Assembly (NCBI GenBank): GCA_016710065.1
Contig: JADJLP010000010.1
Location: 434,001-498,000 of the forward strand
DNA length: 64,000 bases
Direction: 5' to 3'
Source: Candidatus Ideonella esbjergensis
Lineage (GTDB): Bacteria; Pseudomonadota; Gammaproteobacteria; Burkholderiales; Burkholderiaceae_C
The position numbers and the translations under genes are program-made. Shown in pieces: positions 37,668 through 46,559 of the stretch (positions within the stretch are counted from its first letter, which is position 1; every line of letters starts with the position of its first letter). The notes below the pieces were generated by a model, which saw only the letters and a list, made by a program, of their open reading frames with translations, searched no databases and was not told the origin of the DNA.

Positions 37668-39452
37668 TCACAGGTCCTCTGACCCCAACAGCATGTCGGT
37701 GATGCCGGCACCCGCCTGCACCATGGGCCAGACGTTCTCGGTCGGGTCGGTGCGCACGTCCAGGAAGACCGTGCGGTCTTTCAGGCGGATGAGTTCCTTC
37801 AGGGCCGGCTCGATTTCCGAAGGCCTCTCGATCTTGAGGCCGATGTGGCCATAGGCCTCGGCCAGCTTGACGAAGTCGGGCAGCGCGTCCATGTAGCTGT
37901 GGGCGTAGCGGCCTTCGTAGATCAGTTCCTGCCACTGCCGCACCATGCCCAGGTAGCGGTTGTTCAACGAAATGATCTTCACCGGCGTCTTGTACTGCTG
38001 GCAGGTGGAAAGCTCCTGGATGCACATCTGGATCGAGCCTTCGCCGGTGATGCAGAACACATCCGACTCGGGCTTGGCCAGCTTGATGCCCATGGCATAG
38101 GGCAGGCCCACGCCCATGGTGCCCAGGCCGCCAGAGTTGATCCAGCGGCGCGGCTCTTCAAAGCGGTAGTACTGCGCGGCCCACATCTGGTGCTGTCCCA
38201 CGTCGGATGTGATGTAGCTGTCGGTGCCGCGGGTCATTTCCCACAGCGCCTGCACCACCTGTTGGGGCTTGATCACGTCAGGGCTGGTCTTGAACTTCAG
38301 GCAGTCACGCTTGCGCCATTCGTTGATCTGGTTCCACCAGGCCGACAGGCTGGCAGCATCGGCGCGCTGCTGCGATTCGCGCACCTGCACGATCAGCTCT
38401 TGCAGCACATCCTTCACATCACCCACGATAGGGATGTCGACCTTGACGCGCTTGGAGATCGACGATGGGTCGATGTCGATGTGGACGATCTTGCGCTCCA
38501 CCGAGGCGAAGTGCTTGGGGTTGCCGATGACGCGGTCGTCAAATCGAGCGCCGACAGCCAGCAGGACGTCGCAGTTCTGCATCGTCATATTGGCTTCGTA
38601 GGTGCCGTGCATGCCCAGCATGCCCAGGAACTTGGGGTCGGACGCCGGTGTGGCACCCAGTCCCATCAACGTGTTGGTGACCGGGTAGCCCAGCAGGTCG
38701 CACAACTCACGCAGTTCAGCCGAGGCATTGCCCAGGATCACACCGCCACCGGTGTAGATGTAGGGACGTTTGGCGCTCAGCAACAACTGCACGGCCTTGC
38801 GGATCTGACCGCCATGACCCTTGCGCACCGGGTTGTACGAGCGCATTTCCAAATGGTCGGGATATTGAAACGGCGCGGTCATCAGCGAGACATCCTTGGG
38901 GATGTCCACCACCACCGGGCCGGGGCGACCTGTGCGTGCTATGTGGAAGGCCTTCTTCAGGGTCAGCGCCAAATCGCGCACGTCCTTGACCAGGAAGTTG
39001 TGCTTGACCACCGGGCGCGTGATGCCCACAGTGTCACACTCTTGGAAGGCATCCAGACCGATGGCCGGCGTGGGAACCTGCCCGGTGATAATCACCATCG
39101 GGATCGAGTCCATGTACGCGGTGGCAATACCGGTCACGGCATTCGTCACGCCCGGGCCGGAGGTGACCAGGGCCACACCGACATCACCCGTGGCGCGGGC
39201 ATAGCCATCGGCGGCATGCACCGCCGCCTGCTCATGGCGCACCAGCACGTGCTGGATGGTCTCCTGCTTGTACAGGGCGTCGTAGATGTAGAGCACCGAG
39301 CCGCCGGGGTAACCCCAGATGTACTTGACATTCTCGGCCTGCAGGCAGCGCACGAGAATCTCGGAGCCATTGGGTTCCTGGGTCAGTTGGGCGAGGGGGA
39401 TTTGCGGCTGTGCCGCTGCGGCGCGCTTGGCTTCCGCGGTAGACGTGTCCAT
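37668..39452 (-). CDS. ilvI: Acetolactate synthase large (catalytic) subunit
   Basis: This 594-aa thiamine-diphosphate enzyme makes acetolactate and acetohydroxybutyrate. The catalytic glutamate region VRHEQAAVHAADGYAR is near residue 70, the FAD/central domain follows, and the C-terminal thiamine site has ITGEGSIQMCIQELSTC ending in SLNN. The ATG at 39452 gives the normal start. It is preceded by eight A residues and, further up, AGAGG. It is first in ilvIHC. Upstream is a 250-bp region shared with the divergent sigma factor gene. Confidence 0.96.
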   Translation of the reverse strand: MDTSTAEAKRAAAAQPQIPLAQLTQEPNGSEILVRCLQAENVKYIWGYPGGSVLYIYDALYKQETIQHVLVRHEQAAVHAADGYARATGDVGVALVTSGPGVTNAVTGIATAYMDSIPMVIITGQVPTPAIGLDAFQECDTVGITRPVVKHNFLVKDVRDLALTLKKAFHIARTGRPGPVVVDIPKDVSLMTAPFQYPDHLEMRSYNPVRKGHGGQIRKAVQLLLSAKRPYIYTGGGVILGNASAELRELCDLLGYPVTNTLMGLGATPASDPKFLGMLGMHGTYEANMTMQNCDVLLAVGARFDDRVIGNPKHFASVERKIVHIDIDPSSISKRVKVDIPIVGDVKDVLQELIVQVRESQQRADAASLSAWWNQINEWRKRDCLKFKTSPDVIKPQQVVQALWEMTRGTDSYITSDVGQHQMWAAQYYRFEEPRRWINSGGLGTMGVGLPYAMGIKLAKPESDVFCITGEGSIQMCIQELSTCQQYKTPVKIISLNNRYLGMVRQWQELIYEGRYAHSYMDALPDFVKLAEAYGHIGLKIERPSEIEPALKELIRLKDRTVFLDVRTDPTENVWPMVQAGAGITDMLLGSEDL

Positions 39453-39581
39453 TTTTTTTCGAACCTCTGTGAATTTCTCTAACGAAAAACCTTCGGTGCC
39501 TCTACGCACGCCCTCGTGAGGCGGAATCGAGACCTGTGATATCAACAACTGCCATCACCCGCGGTCGGGGCGGCCTGAGAT

Positions 39582-39595
39582 CAATTCGCGAATTG
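39582..39595. promoter_or_regulatory. Perfect 14-bp palindrome between ilvI and the sigma gene
   Basis: CAATTCGCGAATTG lies 130 bp before ilvI and 106 bp before the ECF sigma gene. Its symmetry suggests a dimeric regulator site controlling one or both. Confidence 0.45.
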
Positions 39596-39701
39596 GTGCG
39601 AAGCAGCATTATTGCATCCTCGCGAACCCCAGGCCGGTGCATGCTGACCGGATGCCATAATTCCGGCGTCTTCCGACGGCCCCGTGTGGGCTGCCTGTAC
39701 A

Positions 39702-40268
39702 TTGGCCACCGACAAAGAACTCTCCGATTTTCTCAAGAGCGTTGAAAAGCGCGCCTTCAAACGCACCGTCTACACGGTGCGAGATGAGGACGCCGCATTG
39801 GACATCGTTCAGGATTCCATGATTCGCCTGGCAGAGAAATACGCAGATCGGCCCGCCGCCGAATTGCCGCTGTTGTTCCAGCGCATCATGTCCAACGCCA
39901 CCATGGACTGGTTCCGGCGGCGCAAAGTTCGCAACGCGGTCATGCAGAACATGTCCGACTTCGAAGGCTCGGACGAAGACGGCGACTTTGACCTGCTGGA
40001 GTCACTGGAAACCAGGGATGGCGCACTGGGCGCCGAGAGCGCTGCTGACACTTACGGGCGGGAACAGATGTTGCTTCTCATTGAAGGACAAGTAGCTCAG
40101 TTGCCCGGGCGTCAACGGGAAGCGTTTCTGTTGCGTTACTGGGAGGAACTGGATGTCGCTGAGACAGCCGCTGTGATGGGTTGCTCGGAAGGCAGCGTGA
40201 AGACACATTGCTCTCGGGCAGTTCATGCGCTGGCGAAGTCGCTCAAAGCCAAGGGAATCGCGCCATGA
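39702..40268 (+). CDS. RNA polymerase ECF-type sigma factor
   Basis: This protein of about 188 aa has sigma region 2 (RTVYTVRDEDAALDIVQDSM and the -10 contact segment FQRIMSNATMDWFRRRK) and region 4 with a helix-turn-helix (LPGRQREAFLLRYWEE, then AETAAVMGCSEGSVKTHCSRA). An acidic linker joins them. The TTG at 39702 gives MATDKELSDFLKS and is preferred. A GTG 18 bp upstream is also possible. The stop overlaps the ATG of the next gene (ATGA), so the two are coupled. A CATAAT at 39656-39661 may be the -10. Confidence 0.9.
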   Translation: MATDKELSDFLKSVEKRAFKRTVYTVRDEDAALDIVQDSMIRLAEKYADRPAAELPLLFQRIMSNATMDWFRRRKVRNAVMQNMSDFEGSDEDGDFDLLESLETRDGALGAESAADTYGREQMLLLIEGQVAQLPGRQREAFLLRYWEELDVAETAAVMGCSEGSVKTHCSRAVHALAKSLKAKGIAP

Positions 40269-40717
40269 AACTTGCCAACAACTACACCGCTGAAGCCATG
40301 ATGGGCATGGAGGCCCGATTTGGCCTGCGCATCGCGTCGGCTCTCAATCGACAAGGTGAAGCCACCGGGCACGACATATCCGAGCGGCTTCGTGTCGCGC
40401 GTGAGCAAGCCCTGGAGCGCGCCCGCATGAGCCGCCGTGCCACCGCTGGCGTGGGCTCGGCGGCAACCCAAGTGGTGGGCGTTTCCGCCTCAGGCACGGC
40501 CGTGCTGGGTGGGCACCCGATGTGGTGGACGCGCTTGGCCTCGGTGATGCCTTTGGTGACCTTGGTGGTTGGGTTGGTGCTGATTGATCAATGGCATGAC
40601 CGCGCCCAAATCAATGCCGTCGCTGACGTGGATTCGGCGCTGTTGGCTGATGACCTGCCGCCCGATGCCTACAGCGATCCAGGTTTTGTCGAGTTTCTGA
40701 ACAATCCACGAGAGTGA
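40265..40717 (+). CDS. DUF3619 family membrane protein, possible anti-sigma factor
   Basis: This 150-aa protein has about 100 cytoplasmic residues. These include an N-terminal helical region (FGLRIASALNRQGEATGH) and a basic segment rich in Arg. One membrane span follows near 100-118 (ASVMPLVTLVVGLVLID), then a short acidic C-terminal tail. It is translationally coupled to the sigma gene. That topology and coupling are typical of anti-sigma factors, but the known zinc-binding anti-sigma motif is absent, so the role is inference. Confidence 0.75.
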   Translation: MKLANNYTAEAMMGMEARFGLRIASALNRQGEATGHDISERLRVAREQALERARMSRRATAGVGSAATQVVGVSASGTAVLGGHPMWWTRLASVMPLVTLVVGLVLIDQWHDRAQINAVADVDSALLADDLPPDAYSDPGFVEFLNNPRE

Positions 40718-40721
40718 CAAC

Positions 40722-41510
40722 GTGCGATCTGCACCCAAGGTCTATTTGTTCGACTTGAAGCAGTTTTCAAAATGGATGCTGCTGTCTCTGCTGCTCGGGG
40801 GCGTCATGACGGTGGCCTCAGGCGCAACCAGTGCGCCGGGCGGCCCAACTTGGGAAAGCCTTTCTCCCACCCAACAGCGGGCTTTGGCCCCCTTGGCGAA
40901 AGAGTGGCAGCAGTTGCCACCAAACAGTAAGGCGAAATGGCTTGAGGTCGCCGTCCGCTATCCGGGATTGCCTGCAGAGCGTCAGTTGCTACTGCAACAG
41001 CGCATGACTGAATGGGCTCGTCTCTCTCCCGAACAGCGTGGCCAGGCTCGAACAAATTTTCAGGAAGCGCGGCGCTTGTCTCACGAAGTGCGGCGCGAGC
41101 AGTGGGAAGCCTACAAGGCCCTGCCCAAGGAGAGCAAGGATGCCTTGGCAGCCCGCGCTGCTCGCCCCCCTTTTCCCAAGGCCAGCGCTAACAGCACACG
41201 AGCGCCCCAATTGCTGCAAGGTGCGCCCCTCGACGCGCAGGCACCCAAGTCCAACATCGTAGGCCCCGCTAATCGCGGCACCACAGCCCCCAAGGCGGTT
41301 GCACCGGCCATGGTGCAAACTGGCCCAGGTGCCACCACCAGCTTGGTGGCAACGCCTGCGCGCCCGCCCTCGCACCTGCAAACAGGCAAACCCAAGATAG
41401 ATGCTGGGCCCAGCATGGTTGATCGCAGCACCCTGTTGCCCAAGAACCCTGGCACCGTTGCGGTGAGGTCCGCCGTTTCGGCGGCATCGGCTCCTGCGGT
41501 GCCCCGTTGA
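40722..41510 (+). CDS. DUF3106 domain protein, exported
   Basis: This 262-aa protein starts at GTG and has a hydrophobic segment near residues 18-34 that looks like a signal peptide or anchor. The DUF3106 region has repeats of the type LSPTQQRALAPLAKEWQQLP and LSPEQRGQARTNFQEARRL, resembling periplasmic stress-sensor helices of the CpxP/RseB-neighbourhood kind. The C-terminal half is Ala/Pro-rich and low in complexity. It follows DUF3619 by 4 bp and overlaps the RDD gene, so all belong to one operon with the sigma factor. Confidence 0.75.
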   Translation: MRSAPKVYLFDLKQFSKWMLLSLLLGGVMTVASGATSAPGGPTWESLSPTQQRALAPLAKEWQQLPPNSKAKWLEVAVRYPGLPAERQLLLQQRMTEWARLSPEQRGQARTNFQEARRLSHEVRREQWEAYKALPKESKDALAARAARPPFPKASANSTRAPQLLQGAPLDAQAPKSNIVGPANRGTTAPKAVAPAMVQTGPGATTSLVATPARPPSHLQTGKPKIDAGPSMVDRSTLLPKNPGTVAVRSAVSAASAPAVPR

Positions 41511-42052
41511 GCGGCGGCGCGGCGGCTGGCTCCTCGCCTGCCGAACTCAATCCACCCCCATCAATTCGCCGGAGATTGGCTTGCCTGGCCTATGAGGCCA
41601 TGCTGCTTTTCGGTGTGCTGTTCGCGGCGACGCTGGTTTACAGCATCAGCACCGCCCAAGTCAACGCTATGGTAGGCCGCACGGGACTGATCTTGGCCTT
41701 GGGCGTAGTACTGGCAGCGTACTTTGTAGGCCAGTGGCACCGAGGCGGCCAAACCTTGCCGATGCGCACCTGGCACATCCGGGTGGTAGATCTGAATGGT
41801 CAGTCGCCCAGCTTGGCGCGCGGCGCGGCGCGGTTCGTGGTGTCTGGCTTGCTCTATGTGGCGCCTGCGCTGGCCTTGCCTTGGGCTATGGGCCTGTCGC
41901 GGCAGACGCTGTGGGGCGCCCTGGCCGCAGGACTGGCCTACATCGTGGCCTACAACTGGAGCGCCAACTTCCTGCCGGGCAAGCGGTCGCTGCACGATGC
42001 CATGTGCGGAACACAGTTGATCCATTGGCAACCCGTCAAGACCAAACGCTGA
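41507..42052 (+). CDS. RDD family membrane protein
   Basis: This 181-aa protein has three or four hydrophobic segments (about 30-55, 60-80, 107-127 and 130-150). The RDD-type signature is RRRLACLAYEAMLLFG at the first helix and QTLPMRTWHIRVVD after the second. RDD proteins are often of unknown function, and some are linked to ion transport. It starts at TTG, overlapping the DUF3106 stop (TTGA), and ends just before the LOG gene. It is probably the fourth gene of the sigma operon. Confidence 0.85.
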   Translation: MSGGAAAGSSPAELNPPPSIRRRLACLAYEAMLLFGVLFAATLVYSISTAQVNAMVGRTGLILALGVVLAAYFVGQWHRGGQTLPMRTWHIRVVDLNGQSPSLARGAARFVVSGLLYVAPALALPWAMGLSRQTLWGALAAGLAYIVAYNWSANFLPGKRSLHDAMCGTQLIHWQPVKTKR

Positions 42053-42053
42053 G

Positions 42054-42653
42054 GTGCACTTGGAAGCGACAACGCCGTTCTCGGTCTGTGTCTATTGCGG
42101 CTCCCGCCACGGCGCCCAAACGGCCTATACCGAGGCTGCCCGCCAGGTGGGTCAAGCCATCGGCGAGCGCGGCTGGCGACTGGTCTACGGCGGCGGCAAC
42201 GTGGGCCTGATGGGCGAAGTGGCCGATGCCACGTTAGCCGCAGGCGGGCAGGTGGTGGGCGTCATTCCCGAACTGCTGCTGCAAAAAGAAGTGGGGCACC
42301 ACCATCTGACCGAACTGCATGTGGTGCGCACCATGCACGAGCGCAAGCAGTTGATGGCAGAGAAGGCCCATGCCTTCATGGCGATGCCGGGTGGCATCGG
42401 CACGCTGGAAGAAATCTTTGAAGTCTGGACCTGGCGGCACATTGGCTACCACGACCAGCCCATGGGTCTGCTCAACACTATGGGCTACTACGACCCATTG
42501 CTGGCGTTCCTGAAGCGTGGATGCGACGACGGTTTCATGGACGCTGACCAGATGGCCATGCTCGCGGTGAACGCCGATCCGCTGCAGTTGCTGGATGAAC
42601 TCACAGCCCGCAGCCAGTTGGCGACAGGCCCCGACAACTACCGCCGCATCTGA
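42054..42653 (+). CDS. LOG family protein (cytokinin riboside 5'-monophosphate phosphoribohydrolase type)
   Basis: This 199-aa Rossmann-like protein has the two LOG signatures: VYGGGNVGLMG near residues 44-54 and PGGIGTLEEIFE near 112-123. The family hydrolyses nucleoside 5'-monophosphates to base and ribose 5-phosphate. In bacteria the physiological substrate is usually unclear. It starts with GTG one base after the RDD stop, preceded by GAGG, and ends 6 bp from the convergent PII gene. Confidence 0.9.
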   Translation: MHLEATTPFSVCVYCGSRHGAQTAYTEAARQVGQAIGERGWRLVYGGGNVGLMGEVADATLAAGGQVVGVIPELLLQKEVGHHHLTELHVVRTMHERKQLMAEKAHAFMAMPGGIGTLEEIFEVWTWRHIGYHDQPMGLLNTMGYYDPLLAFLKRGCDDGFMDADQMAMLAVNADPLQLLDELTARSQLATGPDNYRRI

Positions 42654-42659
42654 GCACCC

Positions 42660-42998
42660 TCAGACCGCCGATTCGTCGGTCTCGCCAGTGCGGATGCGCA
42701 CCACCTGCTCCACTGGCGTCACGAAGATCTTGCCATCGCCGATCTTGCCGGTCTTGGCAGCCTTGACGATGGCCTCGATCGCGCGCTCCACATCACCATC
42801 CTTCACCACCACTTCCACCTTCACCTTGGGCAGGAAGTCGACCACATACTCGGCGCCTCGGTACAACTCGGTATGGCCTTTCTGGCGGCCAAAACCCTTG
42901 ACCTCGGTGACGGTGAGGCCGGAGACACCCACCTCGGCCAAACCTTCGCGGACTTCTTCAAGCTTGAAAGGTTTGATGATGGCGGTGATCTGCTTCAT
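42660..42998 (-). CDS. glnB: Nitrogen regulatory protein PII
   Basis: This 112-aa trimeric signal protein senses 2-oxoglutarate and ATP/ADP and, through uridylylation, nitrogen status. The T-loop GRQKGHTELYRGAEY contains Tyr51, the uridylylation site. The B-loop KTGKIGDGKIFV and the C-terminal RIRTGE are present. The start MKQITAIIKPFKLEE is typical. It lies 44 bp after nadE on the same strand, an arrangement known in betaproteobacteria. GlnB and GlnK paralogues are hard to separate. The absence of amtB nearby favours GlnB. Confidence 0.94.
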   Translation of the reverse strand: MKQITAIIKPFKLEEVREGLAEVGVSGLTVTEVKGFGRQKGHTELYRGAEYVVDFLPKVKVEVVVKDGDVERAIEAIVKAAKTGKIGDGKIFVTPVEQVVRIRTGETDESAV

Positions 42999-43042
42999 GG
43001 CGCACTCCGAGGGGTCAGGTGGAAAACGGGGAATGGTCGAAT

Positions 43043-44743
43043 TTAAGCACGGAACTTCGAAGTGATTGGGTAACGCCAATCACGTCCGAACGCCCGGTGG
43101 GTGATTCGGATGCCCACGGGCGATTGGCGGCGCTTGTATTCGTTGATCTTGATGAGGCGCGTGACCCGCTCCACGTCGGCCCGCTGGTAGCCCGCGGCCA
43201 CGATCTCGTCGATGCCGCAGTCTTCCTCCATGTACATCGCCAGGATGGCGTCCAGCACCTCGTAGGGTGGCAGGCTGTCCTGATCCTTCTGGTCGGGCCG
43301 CAACTCGGCTGAAGGCGGCCGGGTGATGATGCGTTCGGGGATAACAGGCCCCACGGAACCATCAGCCAGCACATTGGGCTGGCGGTTCTTCCATTCGCAC
43401 AGGCGATACACCAGGGTCTTGGCCACGTCCTTGATGACCGCGAAGCCACCGGCCATGTCGCCATACAGCGTGCAGTAGCCGGTGGCCATCTCACTCTTGT
43501 TACCTGTGGTGAGCACGATGGCGCCGGTCTTGTTCGACAAGGCCATCAGCAAGGTGCCACGTACTCGGGCCTGGATATTTTCCTCGGTGGTGTCTTCCGC
43601 CAGGCCTTTGAATTGCTCGGCCAGCGCACCACGGAAGGCGTCGAACATCGGGGTGATGTCAATCTCGTCATAGCGCACACCCACGCGCTCGGCCATTTCG
43701 CGCGCATCCAGCCACGAGATATCGGCCGTGTAGGGCGAGGGCATCATCACGGTGCGCACCTTGTCGGCCCCCAGTGCGTCCACCGCCACGGCCAGCACCA
43801 GGGCCGAATCCACACCGCCCGACAGGCCAATGATGGCGCCGGGAAAGCCGTTCTTGCCAAGGTAGTCGCGCACGCCCATCACCAGGGCTTGCCAGACCTG
43901 GGCTTCCATCTCGGGAACAGGTGCCACATCGCCCTGCACGCGGCCATCGACCGATACATTCACGGTCAAGGTCGCGGGCTCAAAGCTGGGGGCCCGCGCC
44001 TGGACAACACCCGAGGCGTCCACCGCGAAAGAGGCCCCGTCGAACACGACTTCGTCCTGCCCGCCCACCAGGTGCGAATACAGCAGTGGCAGGCCCAGTG
44101 CGCGGGCACGGTCGGCCATGCGGGCTTCGCGTTCACCGTGCTTGTCGACGTGGAAGGGCGAGGCATTCAGCACGCACAGCACCTGGGCACCAGCGGCCTT
44201 GGCAGTCTGGGCAGGCTCGTCGAACCAGGCGTCTTCGCAAATCAGCAGGCCGAAGCGCAGGCCGGCAGCTTCGAACACCACGGGGCCCTGTCCTGCGTCG
44301 CGGCCAGAAGCGAAATAGCGGCGCTCGTCAAACACCTGGTAATTGGGCAGTTCGCGCTTGCAATAGGTGGCCAAGACACGGCCGCCGGCCAGCACCGAGG
44401 CGGCATTGAAACGCCTGGGCAGGGACAAGGACTTCGACCTAAGATCGGTCGCCCCCTCCCACGATTTCGGATGCCCCACTACCAGATGCAGCCCCTCGCA
44501 ATCCGACAACGTGGCCGCCAGTACCGCCAATTCACGCTCGCAGGCCCGCATGAAGGCCGGGCGCAGCAGCAGGTCTTCAGGAGGATAGCCGGTCAGGCTC
44601 AGCTCGGGCGCCAGCGCCACACGGGCGCCGTTGCCGTAGGCGGCTCGGGCCGCATCAGCCAGCAAGCGGGCGTTGCCAGGCAGATCACCCACGGTTGCAT
44701 TGATCTGGATGAGCGCAACCTGAACGGGAGTGGGGCGGGACAT
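43043..44743 (-). CDS. nadE: Glutamine-dependent NAD+ synthetase
   Basis: This 566-aa two-domain enzyme amidates deamido-NAD. The N-terminal nitrilase-like glutaminase domain has its triad in APELSLTGYPPEDLL (Glu48), KRELPNYQVFDE (Lys) and GLLICEDAWF (Cys). The C-terminal ATP-pyrophosphatase domain has GLSGGVDSALVL and TTGNKSEMATGY. It lies upstream of glnB on the same strand. Its ATG (44741-44743) overlaps the ATG of the divergent acyltransferase gene. Confidence 0.96.
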   Translation of the reverse strand: MSRPTPVQVALIQINATVGDLPGNARLLADAARAAYGNGARVALAPELSLTGYPPEDLLLRPAFMRACERELAVLAATLSDCEGLHLVVGHPKSWEGATDLRSKSLSLPRRFNAASVLAGGRVLATYCKRELPNYQVFDERRYFASGRDAGQGPVVFEAAGLRFGLLICEDAWFDEPAQTAKAAGAQVLCVLNASPFHVDKHGEREARMADRARALGLPLLYSHLVGGQDEVVFDGASFAVDASGVVQARAPSFEPATLTVNVSVDGRVQGDVAPVPEMEAQVWQALVMGVRDYLGKNGFPGAIIGLSGGVDSALVLAVAVDALGADKVRTVMMPSPYTADISWLDAREMAERVGVRYDEIDITPMFDAFRGALAEQFKGLAEDTTEENIQARVRGTLLMALSNKTGAIVLTTGNKSEMATGYCTLYGDMAGGFAVIKDVAKTLVYRLCEWKNRQPNVLADGSVGPVIPERIITRPPSAELRPDQKDQDSLPPYEVLDAILAMYMEEDCGIDEIVAAGYQRADVERVTRLIKINEYKRRQSPVGIRITHRAFGRDWRYPITSKFRA

Positions 44744-45926
44744 GGCGGCTGACAGAGGCGAAGAAGCCGCAGATTATCGCCTTGAGGTGCATGACCACCC
44801 TGCCCGTTTGGACGCTGTCGAATGGAACGCTTTGCTGGCCTTGGCCCCCCAGCCCACGCCTTTCTTGAAGCATGAATACCTGCTGGCACTGCACGAATCC
44901 GGCAGCGCCACGCCAGCCACCGGTTGGACGCCACAGTTCATGGCGCTTTGCTGCGGCAACGCCTTGGCGGCGGTGGCGCCAGGCTACCTCAAGACCCACT
45001 CGCGCGGCGAGTACGTGTTCGACTGGGCCTGGGCCGACGCCTATGCCCGCCATGGCCTGGCCTACTACCCCAAGCTGCTCAGCGCGGTGCCGTTCACACC
45101 CGTGCCCGGCAGCCGTTGGCTGGCCCGCGACGCGTACGCCCGGCAGGCTCTGGCGCGGGGCCTGCAACAACTGGCGGACCAGCAAGGACTGTCATCGGTG
45201 CATGCGCTGTTCTTGGATGATGCCGATGTGGCCGCTGCCCGGGCTGAGGGATGGCTGCTGCGCACCGGCGTGCAGTTCCACTGGACGCAACGGGCTGGCA
45301 CGCCCTACGCCGACCTGAGCGACTTCCTGGCCAGCCTGCAACGCGACAAGCGCAAGAAGATCCAGCAGGAGCGCCGCAAGGTGCGCGATGCGGGCGTGAG
45401 CTTTGAGGTGGTGGAAGGCCAGGCCATCACCGAGGCGCAATGGGATTTCTTCCACCACTGCTACACCCTCACTTACCGCGCGCATGGCGGCGAGCCTTAC
45501 CTCACACGCGACTTCTTTCGCCGCATGGCCCAAAACATGCCGCAGCATTGGCTGCTGTTCATCGCCATGCGTGGCGGCGAGTCGGTGGCCTCGTCCCTGC
45601 TGGCCATCGACCGCTCGCAGCGGGTGGCCTGGGGCCGCTACTGGGGCGCCACACAGGAAATCGACTGCCTGCACTTCGAAGCCTGCTACTACCAGCCGCT
45701 GGACTGGTGCATTGCGCAAGGCTTCGAGCGCTTTGAAGGTGGTGCCCAGGGCGAGCACAAGATGGCGCGGGGCCTGATGCCGGTGGCCACCACCTCAGCA
45801 CACTGGCTGGCCCACCCTGAATTTTCGCGGGCGGTGGAAGACTTCCTGGCCCGCGAAGGCGCGGGCATCAGCGCCTATGTATCGGAGCTGAACGAGCACA
45901 GCCCGTTTCGCTCCGATCAGGTCTGA
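44742..45926 (+). CDS. GNAT-like acyltransferase, DUF482/peptidogalycan family
   Basis: This 394-aa protein belongs to the FemAB-related GNAT group (DUF482). Segments such as TPFLKHEYLLALHESGSA, a central basic DKRKKIQQERRKV and the late FEGGAQGEHKMARGLMPV are typical. No membrane span is present. The substrate is unknown; peptidyl or amino-acyl transfer is the family guess. The ATG at 44742 overlaps the nadE start in the opposite direction (CATG), leaving no room for a promoter between them. An upstream in-frame start at 44730 would overlap further. Confidence 0.85.
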   Translation: MAADRGEEAADYRLEVHDHPARLDAVEWNALLALAPQPTPFLKHEYLLALHESGSATPATGWTPQFMALCCGNALAAVAPGYLKTHSRGEYVFDWAWADAYARHGLAYYPKLLSAVPFTPVPGSRWLARDAYARQALARGLQQLADQQGLSSVHALFLDDADVAAARAEGWLLRTGVQFHWTQRAGTPYADLSDFLASLQRDKRKKIQQERRKVRDAGVSFEVVEGQAITEAQWDFFHHCYTLTYRAHGGEPYLTRDFFRRMAQNMPQHWLLFIAMRGGESVASSLLAIDRSQRVAWGRYWGATQEIDCLHFEACYYQPLDWCIAQGFERFEGGAQGEHKMARGLMPVATTSAHWLAHPEFSRAVEDFLAREGAGISAYVSELNEHSPFRSDQV

Positions 45927-45931
45927 AGGGC

Positions 45932-46007
45932 GGGCTCAGGCCAGCGCCGGGCCGCTCTCAAGCGGCCTGAGCCCCCTCACGGAGGGCGGCTGCGGGACAC
46001 CGCAGCC
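45932..46007. terminator. Double hairpin between convergent acyltransferase and ppa genes
   Basis: GGGCTCAGGCC (45932-45942) pairs with GGCCTGAGCCC (45964-45974). A second hairpin, GGCTGCGG-GACA-CCGCAGCC, lies at 45988-46007. Neither has a T-run, but the position between convergent genes fits a bidirectional end signal. Confidence 0.55.
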
Positions 46008-46019
46008 GGGTGTGCCACG

Positions 46020-46559
46020 TCAGGCCTTCTGCGACTTGGCGTAGTTGGCAATGCCGTCGAGCACTTCCTGCTTGGCAGATTCCGGGCCTTCCCAACCCGT
46101 GACCTTGACCCACTTGCCGGCCTCGAGGTCCTTGTAGTGCTCGAAGAAGTGCTGGATGGCCTTCAGGCGCATCTGGTTGATGTGCTCGGGCTTGTCCCAG
46201 TGCGAGTAGATCGGGCAGACCTTGGTGATGGGCACCGCCAGCAGCTTGGCATCCATGCCGGCTTCGTCTTCCATCTTCAGCACGCCGATGGGGCGGCAGG
46301 TCACCACGACGCCCGGGGTAAGTGCGTAAGGCGTGATCACCAGCACATCCACCGGGTCGCCATCGTCCGACAGGGTGTCGGGGATGTAGCCGTAGTTGCA
46401 GGGGTAGTGCATGGCCGTGGTCATGAAACGGTCAACGAACATCGCGCCGCTGGCCTTGTCCACCTCGTACTTGATCGGGTCGGCGTTCATCGGGATCTCG
46501 ATGATGACGTTGAACTCTTCGGGTGCCTTGGCGCCGGTTGGTACGTTGTGCAGGCTCAT
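46020..46559 (-). CDS. ppa: Inorganic pyrophosphatase (soluble, family I)
   Basis: This 179-aa cytoplasmic enzyme hydrolyses pyrophosphate. The signature DDGDPVDVLVITP near residue 65 carries the metal-binding aspartates. MNYGYIPDT-type (here CNYGYIPDT) and the later DKPEHINQMRLKAIQHFFEHYKD regions are also typical. It stands next to the divergent membrane pyrophosphatase gene, so both PPi-hydrolysing systems sit together. Confidence 0.96.
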   Translation of the reverse strand: MSLHNVPTGAKAPEEFNVIIEIPMNADPIKYEVDKASGAMFVDRFMTTAMHYPCNYGYIPDTLSDDGDPVDVLVITPYALTPGVVVTCRPIGVLKMEDEAGMDAKLLAVPITKVCPIYSHWDKPEHINQMRLKAIQHFFEHYKDLEAGKWVKVTGWEGPESAKQEVLDGIANYAKSQKA

